The notes beneath the pieces were generated by a model that worked only from the letters and a program-made list of their open reading frames with translations, made no database searches and was not told the origin of the DNA. This document shows, one piece after another, positions 22,302-35,392 of a stretch of DNA of 62,000 nucleotides. Source of the stretch: Glandiceps talaboti (Eukaryota > Hemichordata > Enteropneusta > Spengelidae); contig NC_135554.1 of NCBI RefSeq assembly GCF_964340395.1, positions 8,575,475 through 8,637,474 on the forward strand. Direction: 5' to 3'. Both the position numbers and the translations under genes were made by a program. Position 1 is the first letter of the stretch. Each line of letters opens with the position of its first letter.

Positions 22302-23500
22302 CCTTAAAACGTTACTTTGTGATCATCAAAGTGGAAATTTGTATACTCCTGACAAGGGAAGCTTTCATTACGTTACATTACAAGTCCAGTCTATCTGTTC
22401 TTCGTTCAGTTTCTCTTATTGCCTATAAATACCATCCAGTGGGACAGATTTGAGACATGTAACAATTTCCAAACATATGCATTTGTCCCATTTTCCATTC
22501 ATTATTGAAAGGAATAACAAAAAATAACACGATAATATTGATTCGGGATTGCTTTTCATTTAAAGAAACGTTTACATGCTAGGCAGATGAGTTTGAGGAC
22601 ATTGGCAAACGTCAATGTTTCAAGTGTATATATACATAACTAGATTCTGGGAATAAGGGTATAAATTACTAATAAATGAATACTTTCTGAGTTAAAGGTT
22701 CAATGGAGAGTTGTTGAAGACATTATAATTATATGATATTTTCTTCTTCAATGCGTAAACAATAAACTTCTTTCTGCATAATACATCTTCTTGGTCAGTC
22801 GTCTACTATGTGAGAGGATATTTTTGTCTGTGAGTTTAATATTGCCAGCCAAGTATGACAACAATGTACGTGTGTGATGATTTACTTTTTAAACCCATTT
22901 ATTTCCTGTGACACGTGACCAGCACCTCTACCACCTAAACCAGTGAAAGGACTTGGAATGGAACTTTTGCTATTGTGGAAATCTAATTCCAAACGATTGT
23001 TGATTTATCGACGCAACCTCACTAGTATTGAAGTGGGAATACTTATTAGAAATAATTATGGAAAACTAGACAGGAAAGAGCTCAAGTATTGCATTCTACA
23101 TTCAAAACAACACCGACAAGATCCACACTCAAATCACAGGTTTTCTCCAATTGTCAACTTTATTCACAAAAGAACAGTTTTACAACCTGATTATTTTCAT
23201 CCATATATATTGCATATTTTTTTTTAAAAACATCATCCAATCTCTTAGACTGCAATACTAAAACAATCCTTAATGCTGGAGGAACCTGTGTTGTTTGGTA
23301 GATTAAAACTGAACGACACTCTTCTGACTTACAGCATGGTAAACTTTAATCAGACCCTGAATGTGTTCGAACCCCGACCACAGTGGTAAGAGGCGAAGGG
23401 TTTAACCACTCGACCACCGACAACTAGATTCTTTAGTTTTGAAGATTTACGAAAAAATATGAGCGTATTGGGTGCAGCAAATAACATATAGTAGGGCAGT
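22000..23500. other. 3' flank of the FAMeT gene
   Basis: It includes a (CA)n run (22248-22298) and a likely polyadenylation signal aataaa at 22761. Most of it matches 39690-40430; about 400 bp (22150-22560, with the CA run) are missing there. An open frame from about 22943 shows no known domain and is broken in the second copy. Confidence 0.5.
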
Positions 23501-23587
23501 GTAGTTGCACATCAATCATTCTTTGGGAGCTTTATGGAATGATTTTATTAACGTCTGTCTGTCTGTCTATCTGCATGCCTGCCTGCC

Positions 23588-23648
23588 TGCATGTGCATGT
23601 ATGTATGTATGTATGTATGTATGTATGTATGTATGTATGTATGTATGC
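23588..23648. repeat. (ATGT)n array, left side of a Penelope insertion
   Basis: tgtatgta repeats that continue at 24057 after a Penelope fragment. At the paralogous site (40575-40722) the array is uninterrupted. Confidence 0.85.
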
Positions 23649-24054
23649 ATTTTATTAACAACGATCACAGTGTATCAGATATGTCTATTTCAGGATTTTG
23701 TAAGGGTTCTAGCGAGAATCTTCTGAGGTTGAAGGCAGAGGTTATCATTTTCCGTCTCGGAATGCTGGAACCCCTTTGAATTAATAGATTATTCACATCA
23801 TTACCAGTCTAATCATGCTTATTTTATATTTCGGGCATGTTCTATTGGGTTCTATTTGGTGCGTGCGAATATTAGATCTTTTCACACGTATAACCGTTTA
23901 TCACGCGCGGTTGTCGTTCTGTTCCATAACATTCAGATATATTCAGGTGTTTACCTAATATGTCGTGCCTTCGAATACCTTGAAAAAGAATTTTCATTCG
24001 AAACGTCGGATTACACCTATTTATTCGGACTGTCTCACAAGTTCCTTATGCACT

Positions 24055-24056
<2 letters not shown>
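23649..24056 (+). mobile_element. 5'-truncated Penelope-like element fragment
   Basis: It begins in the C-terminal coding part (NNDHSVSDMSISG, LLRLKAEVIIF) and runs through the 3' tail, including gaaacgtcggatt, to end at an (ATGT)n array. It is homologous to 12190-12580 and 36180-36610 and is too short to be autonomous. Confidence 0.7.
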
Positions 24057-24088
<32 letters not shown>

Positions 24089-24232
24089 TGGATGGATGGA
24101 TGGATGGATGGATGTATGTATGCATGCATGCATGCATGTATGTGTGTGTGTATGTATGTATGTATGTATGTATGTGTGCGTGCGTGCGTGTGTATGTGTG
24201 TGTGTGTGTGTATGTGTGTGCAAATATATTTA
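24057..24232. repeat. (ATGT)n / (GT)n compound array, right side of the Penelope insertion
   Basis: atgt runs, then ggat, gcat and gt variants, then caaatatatttataaagtca, which is shared with 40727. Confidence 0.85.
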
Positions 24233-24549
24233 TAAAGTCATCATTTGTCTCATTATGTGTAAATTCATCATTACTAATGACTGGTCAAAGATGCAACTCA
24301 TCTCATTATCATTATGGCTTCAGTGTTTTACCTTTCGTTTCTGTATTCAACAATCACAATAATTGTTACAATGACAACTACGATGACCAGTGCACACCCA
24401 CCGTTAATAAATGGTGTAGGATTTGTATGTGAAATATCTGCCCTTGGAAGTGATCCAACTGTGTGAGAAAGTATTTATATTGATATATCTTTGATTAATC
24501 GATATCGTCATTCAAAATGAATTACCATCATATCCAGTATCCATAAAAA

Positions 24550-24862
24550 AAAGTGGTCATATGGACGACAAAGCGGTATTTTATTTTGGATTTTTTTATT
24601 GATAAAACAACTCTACTATGTTTTCCTACTTGGCAAAAGAATGTGAATCAACGTATACAGGTGCATGTTTGTAACTCAATAAATTGCAAAAAAACTAGAA
24701 AGTGTCTGAAAAGTTTGTTATTGTACGTACACTGATCGTTTAATTTTTGGCTATGTATTGAGTTACACACATGTACATCAGTGGTATATGTTGATTCACA
24801 TTCTTTTGTCAGATTTATTTCTAAACAAAAAACCCATTATTTGTCATCCATATGGCCACTTT
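24550..24862. mobile_element. MITE-like palindromic element, copy 2
   Basis: Same termini as 13999-14348 (aaagtggtcatatgga ... tccatatggccacttt) and the same central tacgtac motif. Non-coding. Confidence 0.75.
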
Positions 24863-24909
24863 AAATATTGTTGTTTTTCATTCCAATTATAAACGTTCAA
24901 TATACTTAC

Positions 24910-25039
24910 CTGCCAGTAATAGTGAAATAAAGAGCAGTAAAGGCGTCGGATTTAGTTTATAACTGAAGTTAAATCTAACAGATTTCAACACGATTTCAAT
25001 AGGGAACTTGTAAACTCGCCATGTTGAATGTTGCATCAT
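24910..25039 (-). CDS. Candidate signal-peptide first exon, minus strand
   Basis: Reading down from 25039 gives ATGATG and an open frame of 43 residues ending in a hydrophobic stretch, KLNPTPLLLFISLLLAG. The frame then meets a perfect donor, gcag|gtaagtat, leaving phase 1. Phase 1 after a signal peptide is typical of secreted animal proteins. No downstream exon was identified, so this is only a candidate. Confidence 0.3.
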
Positions 25040-25513
25040 GGGAAATGTGATAATAAATACTAATCAATTAATATTATAAACAATGTTGTTACATTGTTTG
25101 TAGCCACACATAATCAATTCATAGTCACCCTGACCATTGTGGGAGGTTTATTTTCAGATTAGGTATTAAGATAACCACAGATAATCCCATAGTCCTTTGC
25201 GTCTGAGCATGCTCAGTCTGGATTGCAAGTTCCCTATTCTGCAATAGGGGCCTGCATATACATGTACCCCATAAACAATCGTTGATATGTTTCTGAATTT
25301 GACCTAATTGCCAAATCTACTTTCTAGCCACCTTTCAAATCATAACGTTTATGAAAGCAATGTAATGTCATGATATTAAATGAGGGATGTAGCGAGACTA
25401 ACAGACAAGAATCTCATGTGAAGATAGGAATCACTTTTTACAATATTAACAAATGTTTTGAAATTAAAGCCCTTATATTTTTGGGCGTTTGGTCATGCTT
25501 GTAAATCGTATAC

Positions 25514-25941
25514 TGGATGGCGAGGCGATGGTCCTAAAGAACAACATCTTTGTCGAACATCTGAATTCCCGGGGGAATAATGCGACAACTTTCCGAGAAT
25601 GAGAGGGATGTTTATATCTCATGCCTTACCTCGATGAAGGTGAATCCCGTCGGCCAACGCTGACATGGCCTCGAGAAATCCCTATACAGACGGATGGTCC
25701 ACAAGACGTGGTAGATATCGTAAATGCTTATAGCAAATGGCTGTCTTAAAGCAAGGACATCCCTAAACTCTACGTCAATGGAGAACCTGGATTCTTTAGC
25801 TCCTCCATCAAGAAGGTAACGAAAGACTGGCCAAACCATCGAGTTGTGAACGTGAAAGGCTTACATTTCATCCAGGAAGACTCGCAAATTGAAATCGGAT
25901 CGGCTATCGTCGAATTTCTAAGTGACGTATATAAACAATAA
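25514..25941 (+). pseudogene. Truncated Renilla-luciferase-like pseudogene
   Basis: Matches the last 40% of the gene at 4191 (from residue about 222) with clear nucleotide identity. The N-terminal part with the nucleophile and acid is missing, there are frameshifts near 25565-25615, and Gln of LSQSKD is a TAA stop (gtcttaaagc). The final His motif GLHF and the stop codon are still recognisable. The downstream flank continues to match copy 1. Confidence 0.88.
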
Positions 25942-27349
25942 CAGTAGGGGGGGTTATGCCCTCAATGGCAAGAGGCTGGCTCACCAAGACTATTTCTTTC
26001 GCGACCTCTTGGCGATATGTCTGGGAAGGTGCGGTAAAAGAGGGTGTCGTTTACGACGCTAACCAGATATTGCATATGTTAATTAGCGGCTCATTTTATC
26101 TATGCTCATGCGTCGTACAGTAATTCTTGAAATTGTGATCGTCTGCGGAGTCTGACTCAGAGTGAGGACCCAAAACACAATTTCACTGGATTTGTTTTAC
26201 CATACTCTATGTACAGTTACATAAATTAGTTTACCCACGGGTGATTCTGTTCAGGGTGTACAGTACTACGAGTAAGTCGTTATATCTGACAAAATAGTTT
26301 AAAAATCATTGAATTCCATCTAGTGCAGCGCTAGACCACAATTTGCTCCATAGCAAATCTAGACGGTGTATGAGGGACATGGTATATGATGAAACTATGG
26401 CAGATTATTGAGGTCAGGAGATCAGACTAGGCTACGTGCTTTGATCGTTTTCAGTTATATTTCAGAACAAAATATGCAAGATTTCATATTGATCTAAAAA
26501 TCATCCAGTAATTTTTGATATTTTAGATACAATTCTTGGAACACATCATTTTAATTATAAATAATTGCCTTTGTTGGCTTCGATGTGACCTCAAATGATG
26601 TTAAAACTATGTCCATCATTTCCATTTAACCACGCCCACATTTCCCCAGTGTCACTGCAGTTGTGATCATTGATGAGAGGTAGACCCATTGAAGTGCTAA
26701 GTATGGTACGCATCGTTATCGCCATATAAAGTTCTATTTGGAGTTGAGATTTACATTGCATTTTTCCACTCACCACTAGACAAAGTATTCAATCGACCCA
26801 TCTACCGGTTTCCTAATATTCAAGAACAGTGAAGACCAGACATCATCATTTTAATGAAACTTTTTTATTCCACTACGATTCGAGCCCAGACCGGCTCTTC
26901 ACCAGGTTTATAATTATAAAAGATACATCAAAACAAATTGAAAGCAATTGCAATGTACTTGATGAAGTTCAGGATAGTTGTTTTGTTTTATTTTGTTTTC
27001 TTTTGTTTTGTTTTGTTTTGTTTTGTTTTTGTTGAACTTTGTTGTTGTTGTTTATCGCAATGACCCTAAAAAGATTTTTAATATAACATTCCAAATTTAA
27101 TCAACAGTGAAATATTTATCAACTGTGCAGGACCTATTAGCTAGTTTCAGAGTTTGTGAATTATTGTGGCCTACGCTTATCAAAGGACACTATGGTTATA
27201 ACGTATTGATGATTGAGCTATGACTGACAACATCGCCCTCTCCAGTTGCTGTTGAAAGCGTTTTCTCATTTCATGACTGATGATTTAGAATACTGGTTCA
27301 CGTCGATTGCATTAATTCATGTTTATGTATCAATGTTCAGTGGTCATCA

Positions 27350-27518
<169 letters not shown>

Positions 27519-27875
27519 GAAAAGCAGCAGTCTATAAAATATACGACTAATATAACTTTATACCAGAACTATTATTTTGATATAAACTCTGAGAGTACAG
27601 TTGCACCATAAATAATGGTAATATCGTACGTCACCTAGGTAAAACTTACAACCTTTTACTCACACAGGGATTTCCCATTCCTACGTATACGTATTAAATT
27701 TGATGCAAAGACAAATACCAGAGTGTTTTTTTCACATTGGAAACACACACAACAAACATACACTCGCCTTTGGCACAACAAAAACGTATTTGATTCTGCT
27801 TCCAAGACAGAACCCCCATGTCAACAGCAAATATCTGCAAACTCCCAGAATTCTGTCTAAACAACACATAACTCG

Positions 27876-28065
27876 TCTATAGTACTATGTATCGTCAGCG
27901 CCATAGTGCTGCCATGGGTTCGCCAGTATCATCATCGCCCATTTTGTGGCCAATGTTTACATGGAGATGTTCGAAAAAGAGACCCTCGCTAACATTTGAC
28001 TCCCCTGTGGTGGTATCGATATGTAGATGACCCCAACGCATCTATAAAGAAAGGTAAGGTTAATT
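27876..28065 (+). pseudogene. Penelope-like reverse transcriptase relic, second copy
   Basis: Parallel to 7296-7480: MGSPVS and WWYRYVDDPNASIKK in conceptual translation, with frameshifts between. The YVDD motif is intact but the frame is broken. Confidence 0.68.
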
Positions 28066-28619
28066 CCATGACTACATCAATAGCAGAGATCGCTACTGCA
28101 GCATACAATTAACTATGGAACAATCATAGTAAGATAACAGTATCCCCATCTTAGACACTAAAGTAGCTCCAGTAGATGACGTCAAAGTGTTTCCGATAAC
28201 CGACCATCCTTCGTCCCTAAACATTTTTTATACATTTAAAAACAAACAGATACGTAATTCTTTGTCTTAAACTTCTTGGCTTTCACGTACACGTCTGTGA
28301 TCTTTCCCTAGTGATATTTATACATATTTCATCAAACTCACAGAAGGGGTATCGACTTTGTTTTTGAGTCGAAGCAATATTTTTCAAAAAATAAAAGCAA
28401 TTAAAAAGATAAAACAAAATAAAATAAAATTCCAACCTGAGGGCATGTTATCGGAAACACACAGTGATTTTTTTCCCGCATACATAAAATAACAATGTAA
28501 TCCTTAATATGATAGAAACACATTAACAAAACATTCTGGTTTAGCTCATGTCTCTTCAATCCTAATTTAATGCCACAAGTTATGATGTTGTTTGACGCGA
28601 ATAATTTCATTGTTTTTAG

Positions 28620-28677
28620 GCGTTCTTTCCTCACTCGGTGTAGTTATTGGCGTTATTGTCGGTATTATTTGCTTCAG
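28620..28677 (+). CDS. Candidate transmembrane-anchor exon
   Basis: 58 nt between an acceptor (cattgtttttag) and a donor (cag|gtcagt). It enters in phase 1 and leaves in phase 2, and reads GVLSSLGVVIGVIVGIICFR, a convincing membrane helix followed by Arg. The gene it belongs to was not found. The copy at 8487 is decayed; minus-strand relatives lie at 30690 and 31913. Confidence 0.4.
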
Positions 28678-29589
28678 GTCAGTCATTTCAGTTCGGGTTT
28701 ACTTTTGTTTTATTTTTCCATAAAACCTATTTCTCCTTACTTCCTTTGAAAAACTAAACGACACATAATGCAAGGCAGATTTAAAGGGGTAGCACAAAGG
28801 TCAAAGTCGGTTTCACAAATACTTGCCATTACAATATTTCAACTTTTCACGAGTACTGTAAAAGAACGAAAGGGATAGAGTGTTTGCTGGACACACTTGT
28901 ATCAGGTAGCGATCAGGTTTTACGGCCGGGGTAGGGCGCACCCGTGACTTATAATTAATTCTGCCTAACACACTAACGAACATGGCAATCGAGTAACAAG
29001 CAGCTTAGCTGGGCCGTTACGAATCGATGCCAGGAGTTTATCTAAGAGAATATTCTTATCACACCAAAGTAACATCCTCACCGTTTACTTTCATGCACCT
29101 TGAACTTTGGGCATCTTCGCGTCTTAATAGTGATATTGAAAACAATCTCATGAATGAAGTAAATTACATACATTGTATTGCATTGTGCAGTAGGTGCTCC
29201 TAAGAGCATTGAATAAGACAAAAGTTAGTAGCAGTTGTGGCATGCTACTATACCTTGGATAATTTAGATGTGTTCAAACACAATATCTTACTCATATTTC
29301 GGTGTGCACAATTCCATGTTGTATAGTTGACGAAGTCTCAATTATAGTATTATTCAGGCTTTTAAGAATTATTTTAATATTAACACAGACGTCTCTCAAT
29401 TTGTCGTCATGCTGACATTGTTCGTCTTGACGATGAAAGAAACTGACATTTGAGTATATATGAAAACCAAAGTTTTCTTCACATCACAGACATGTACAAT
29501 GTACATGTATGCACTCGCAAATAATTAACTGAAAGTTGAATGTAAATGACTTTGGAGAATGGTAAATGCAGCAAAAGACAACGATGATA

Positions 29590-29631
<42 letters not shown>

Positions 29632-30689
29632 GCCTTCAATCATTATTGTGCCATCGTTTTAGTTTTTTTTCAAAATTGTCTAACAAGTTTAATTTTACCA
29701 TGTCTGGGCTAAATACATTTGTCATTGTCAACACTAAATTGATACACTACTGACTGCAAAAACGTAGCCTCTTAACCCTGAATATTTTATGTACATGCAA
29801 AAGCAGATTCCCCGCTATGGAAGAACTTTTCAGCCATCATGTATTGTTCTTGGAAATGTAACCTTAAATGTTTTATTTGGAAATAAAATAAAGATTGGTT
29901 TTGTCATCCATTTGTTTGTTCCCTTACGTCATATACAGTCAGGCGTTTTGTACCCGTTAATAGTGTAGTTATTTCTTTTGAAAAATGACGATTAGGGAAA
30001 TAAAACCGTACCCAAGCGACTAGTCTTTTAGTTCAAGACTTTCAAATATTCTGAAGAAAACTTCATTTTCCACATAATTATTTAATATCCATTTTTTGGT
30101 GAGAAAATATCTGTACTACATTGTTTATTATGTTCATTTTTTTAATGTAAGTCACGCTAGATTCTATACCATATGGTTGAAATTGATAGTGTCGGTACAT
30201 ATCCCGATCGGAGGTAGGCTGACACACCAATACGTATTCATTACCAAAATACCCGGGACCTCATGAGAACTAATCTTGAGCTCTGACAAGTTCGCCAGAT
30301 GGAGACGGTCTTAAAAATGTTTTTCTTGAAACATTTCAACAGGGGAGGGTCATTTCATTCCGCAGACCTGGTTTGATTTCCCCCATCCCCGTCCACAGAC
30401 CTGGTTTGATTTCACCCATCCCCGTCCCCATGCAATTACTGAATTGAAGGCTCCCTAACATGTTCCCCTTTATCTCAGGCATGTATGACGTCGGTTATTT
30501 CAGGCAATAACTTGTGGCACTACGGGTATAAATCTGATATTTAAAAATAGATGTACAGAATACCCTTATATTTAAAAACAAACAGTAGAAAGTTACAATA
30601 AATAGCACAAAATGGAAATTTGACAAATAAAAAAAAACTCGGTTATTTATGGAAAAATAAAAAAGTAAAACCGAATTGAAATAACTGAC

Positions 30690-30744
30690 CTGAAGCAAAT
30701 AATACCAACAAGAGTGACTCTAAAGTCTACGTAAGCTGTACCAG
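30690..30744 (-). CDS. Candidate minus-strand exon with hydrophobic end
   Basis: Acceptor catttccag and donor CAG|GTCAG on the minus strand, 55 nt, phase 1 in and 2 out, reading GTAYVDFRVTLVGIICFR. The end (GIICFR) and the phases match the plus-strand exon at 28620. It pairs in phase with a possible upstream 31-nt exon at 30816-30846 (MGEYWVYDIT). The gene is unknown. Confidence 0.3.
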
Positions 30745-31230
30745 CTGGAAATGAAATGAATTTTTTTGTAATGGTTTTTTGTTTGTTTGTTTTTTATATA
30801 GATATAATGACTTACTTGTAATATCGTATACCCAGTATTCACCCATCTGTAGATAAACATACTGAATGAGTAGATGTATGCATACTGTGGTAAAACCTGA
30901 ATAAACCCAGTCAAATAAGACCGCACCCTAAAATCTACTCTCCAGTGAGCACATGTTTAAACGTAAACGATATTTGACCTGAGTCAACTTAGCATAAAAG
31001 ATCAGGTTGTAATCGTCCATTACATCTAATGTCAGACGTCTCTCAATTTGTCGTCATGCTGACATTGTTCTTCTTGACGATGAAAGAAACTGACATTTGA
31101 GTATATATGAAAACCAAAGTTTTCTTCACGTCACAGACATGGACAATGTACATGTATGCACTCGCAAATAATTGAACTGAAAGTTGAATGTAAATGACTT
31201 TGGAGAATGGTAAATGCAGCAAAAGACAAC

Positions 31231-31264
<34 letters not shown>

Positions 31265-31912
31265 CAGAATGGCCTTCAATCATTATTGTGCCATCGTTTT
31301 AGTTGGGTTTTTTCAAAATTGTCTAACAAGTTTAATTTTACCATGTCTGGGCTAAATACGTTTGTCATTGTCAACACTAAATTGATACACTACTGACTGC
31401 AAAAACGTAGCCTCTTAACCCTGAATATTTTATGTACATGCGCAGATTCCCCGCTATGGAAGATCATTTCAGCCATCATGTATTGTTCTTGGAAATGTAA
31501 CCTTAAATGTTTTATTTGGAAATAAAATAAAGATTGGTTTTGTCACCCATTTGTTTGTTCCCTTACGTCATATACAGTCAGGCGTTTTGTAGCCGTTAAT
31601 AGTGTAGTTATTTCTTTTGAAAAATTACGATTAGGGAAGAAAAACCGTACCCAAGCGACTAGTCTTTTAGTTCAAGACTTTCAAATATTCTGAAGAAAAC
31701 TTCATATCCATTTTGGTGAGAAAATATCTGTACTACATTGTTTATTATGTTCAATTTTTGAATGTAAAAATAGATGTACAGCATACCCTTATATTTAAAA
31801 ACAAACAGTAGAAAGTTACAATAAATAGCACAAAATGGAAATTTGACAGATAATGAAACTATCGGTTATTTATGGAAAAATAAAAAAGTAAAACCGAATT
31901 GAAATAACTGAC

Positions 31913-31967
31913 CTGAAGCAAATAATACCAACAAGAGTGACTCTAAAGTCTACGTAAGCTGTACTAG
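31913..31967 (-). CDS. Candidate minus-strand exon, tandem copy of 30690-30744
   Basis: Same exon in the second tandem unit. Both splice sites are kept, with Gly changed to Ser near the start. Confidence 0.28.
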
Positions 31968-32229
31968 CTGGAAATCAAATGAATTTTTTTGTAATGTTTT
32001 TTTTTTTTTTTTTTTTAATATAGATATAATGACTTACTTGTAATATCGTATACCCAGTATTCACCCATCTGTAGATAAACATACTGAATGAGTAGATGTA
32101 TGCATACTGTGGTAAAACCTGAATTAACCCAGTCAAATAAGATACGTAAACGATATTTGACGTGAGTCGACTTAGCATAAAAGTTCAGGTTGTAATCGTC
32201 CATTACATCTAATATTTTATATCAAAGAT

Positions 32230-34220
32230 GCATCGTTCAAGAAACATTGACATTTGCATAGAATGGCCTAAATAAAACTCGACTGTGCTATGGTGTGACC
32301 CTGTCTTACCACCACCCCCACTCACTTTTTGTATCGAATAATTCTTTATTCTTTAATAGGATCTATAACAATTAGTTACTCGCCCTCACTACATCTTTGA
32401 AAAGAGAGCCAATAATATCTTACATTTTTTGTGACGAATTCGCCCGATTTCTCATATGAACTTTCATCTCAAAGCCAAGTATAACTAATTGCTTTGTTTC
32501 ATTGCAAGTGTAATGGTCATGCATTGCTCAATCATTGCAGACACACACAATCATATACACATAATATACACAATATGTTACCACCACCCACCCACCTCGC
32601 TCACCCAAACTCCTCTACCTACCCGCACAAAATATAGCTACCATTGTTCTCCCATCAATTTACCTATGTTCCCCGGCATTAAGCAAAACACTGGAATCTC
32701 TCCATTTTTTCACAATGGGATTGTGAGTTTGCCTTCCTCATGCTGCCAGGGTGGTGTGATGACTTAGGTAAAAGTTAATATTATTTTATATTTTGATTTG
32801 CATGGATGCATTAACAAATATATGTAATTTCTCGGTCCTCATCTTCGCGTTAAATTTTGTTAGTGTACCCCCCCCCCCCCGATGACTATTGCAATGGGCT
32901 CCGTCCATCCGACCTTCTGTCCATCTGAGCGTGCGTCCGTAATACGTCATTTCTCAGACGTGCAATATCTGTTTTCCTTCAAACCTGACACAAAGGTGAG
33001 ATATCATGCTACATATGTACCTTAATTTGTTTTTGTTTATATATGCAAATTTGACCGAATGGTGGCCATATTTGTAGTTAAAATTCAATATTTACTGCAT
33101 AACTCAAACACTCCAATACCCGGTTGAAATATACTGAATGAGTTGAATACAGGTTTGTATACTGTGCGTTTATACACAGACAAGTAAGAAGGCCTTCTTA
33201 CTTGTCTGCGGTTTATATAATTTATAAACTAAACTGTAAATTTACTTGCATGTCCCGTGAGTCGAGTATTCACACAGCTGTGTTGTAGTCAATGCTAAAT
33301 GTTTTTTCCACGTTCCATAACTTACCGTTCAAAGGTTGATTACAAATATTCCAAGACATTGTGCCATGTATTTGTCAAAAAACCCCAAACCATTCCGATC
33401 CAATAATTATATTGAAAATGCATGTTACTGAGCTACGAGTTGAGAACTGTTTACTGTGGCCTGTTCTGATCTAGCTCTTAGTGTTATAATATGCGTTCCG
33501 ATAGTCCGATGATGTGTCGTAGTATCGCGGCACAAATATCCAGTGTTAGGTTCTGATCATGATTATCGTCAACATGCTCGATTGTCATATAAAAGAAGCG
33601 TACTTGAGTGCCGTTTAAGTTTTTTCAGAGTTGAATTTTATTCTTGATGAGTCTTTTCGATGTCTGAGCATAACATTATTACAAGAAACTGCGAGAATTT
33701 GCATTAAAGACAGAACTGCCTTATATAAAGAGGATTATGGCTAATCTATGCAAATACGGGAAATTCAAACTGCTGTACAGAGCACTAGCTTCTGGGTCTT
33801 GTTTTCAGCATTTTTTCTGTGCTCCGAGAAACACACAGGTCATTTATCATGTACAAATTGTTTGTGAATGTCGTAGAATGATAACTTGATACACAAATTA
33901 GTTGAAAATCAGTCTGTTTGTTTCATAGAATGAAAAAACCTTTCCAAATGAGACAAATCCCCCTGCAAACAGCTGCTTAGATTGTGTGTCATTCAGGATT
34001 ATTCAAATATGCGGCATTTGTATGTGAAAAGCCCAGATATGGGAATGTTTATATTTGGTGATTACTTGCCAGTGAGTCATCACAAGTTCTCCACCAAACA
34101 TACAGTCAGTTATATGCAAAATAGGATCCCAGATCCCAGGCACCGGCAGTTGTCTGTTTAACAGTCTGCATTCAAATTTGACAATAACCCCCACAAAGTT
34201 AGGGGGCCTTATATACCCGA
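32230..34220. other. Intergenic DNA with dispersed repeats, no gene seen
   Basis: C-rich run at 32867-32880, a segment (32895-33110) resembling common dispersed repeats, and the 32-bp palindrome at 33177. No exon or RNA gene recognised. It has no counterpart in copy 1 of the segmental duplication. Confidence 0.45.
33177..33208. repeat. Perfect 32-bp palindrome without spacer
   Basis: The first 16 bases, cagacaagtaagaagg, are followed at once by their exact reverse complement. Confidence 0.95.
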
Positions 34221-35338
34221 CATTCGGCGTTGTCATCATATTTTGCAAGTAATATTGAAGAAAAGAAGTATACACAAGCATTATATTTGGTGCTCATGTA
34301 ATTTTTACTAAATTACAGCCACATTTGTAGTAACAAATTGCTATATATTTAATACTGCATAACTGGATATACTATATTCATAGTGTTTACATATTACAGA
34401 CACTCTGTAGCCATTGTGTGTCTGGCTAATGTCTTTTAGATCATGTCTATAGATAATGCAGACCCAGATAAATATACACATGCTTTAACTTCTGGTGCTC
34501 ATATCACTTTTCACTCAATGGCAGCCATATCTGTAGTGAGCAACCATGATTCACCAATTAACTCAAACACGTTAATACATGGAGACTACATTAAAGTGTC
34601 TACCCCTATGTGACCAGGTTTAACCTTTCTATTAGACATTGGCCTTTTACCCAGACCTTGATCTTCATGTTCTGTTAATGAAATTCAGCAATTCCCTGCA
34701 TTATCACAAACACTTTGTAATACTTATTTGTTCCCACAAATCAATTTCTTTATTCAGTCACACTTGAGGGCAGGGACTATGCTTTCTATGAAGACTTGTT
34801 TTCAATTTCGTATTCACACAGGAGAGTATTAGGAAAAACAGTTGGCACAACCTAGGATAAATCACCACTTTGTCCTCGCAGTCAAACAATAGTCGAAATG
34901 TCGACTGTCAAACGCTAGAGTGTTCCTCTTCACGTTCCATGATATAGACCCTTCATATCATGCCAAACGATGTACGTTTGTTTCAAATGGTCATGGTACA
35001 CAGGACGTGGTGCAGTTGCATGACTACCGACTTAAGTTCTTTACATCAAATAATATCTAACTGGAAACGTCATCAAAATATAATGTAATAAATGTAATTT
35101 TGGTGTTTGTAGAATTAATGCTTGCAGGTATTTTTTCAGGATCGACTATGCTGTTACAAGTGCCTAAATTAACTTCTTTAAATAAATATAAGGGTATTCA
35201 GTATTTTTATTCCCCTGACACGTCAATTGTTCACTCCTATTTCATTTGAATATGAAATGAGTTATTAAGGCATTACTTCAATTCAAGGGGTCTTTAAATT
35301 CTGCGTCTGATGTGCTTTCCCCATCGAGTCTACTAGTC

Positions 35339-35392
35339 ATGGCGAGAACACTTGTTTTGATCTTTCTGGTTGGCGTTTTCGCCGTAGCTGTG
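35339..35392 (+). CDS. Signal-peptide exon of the short FAMeT gene
   Basis: 54 nt, ATG to GCTGTG|gtaagtac. It differs from the copies at 10197 and 11389 by conservative changes only, suggesting selection on the peptide. Confidence 0.72.

Larger units (their letters stand above)
29380..32230. repeat. Tandem duplication, units ~29388-30960 and ~31037-32230
   Basis: The units share the start (ctctcaatttgtcgtcatgc), a (GAT)n run (29581, 31230), the region with ggaaataaaataaagattgg, and the minus-strand candidate exons. The second unit lacks about 400 bp (30130-30540 equivalent). Copy 1 of the larger block has only part of this. Confidence 0.8.

Noticed and set aside
22943-23227. 94-codon open frame after the FAMeT gene
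   Set aside because: No known motif, and the paralogous copy near 40210-40380 is broken by indels, so it is probably not coding.
24902-24915. A U1 snRNA-like start (atacttacctg)
   Set aside because: The next bases do not match U1. On the other strand it is simply a consensus splice donor.
29559-29753. Asp-rich frame around a (GAT)n run
   Set aside because: Microsatellite translation; the tandem copy at 31214 is out of frame with it (a poly-Met reading).
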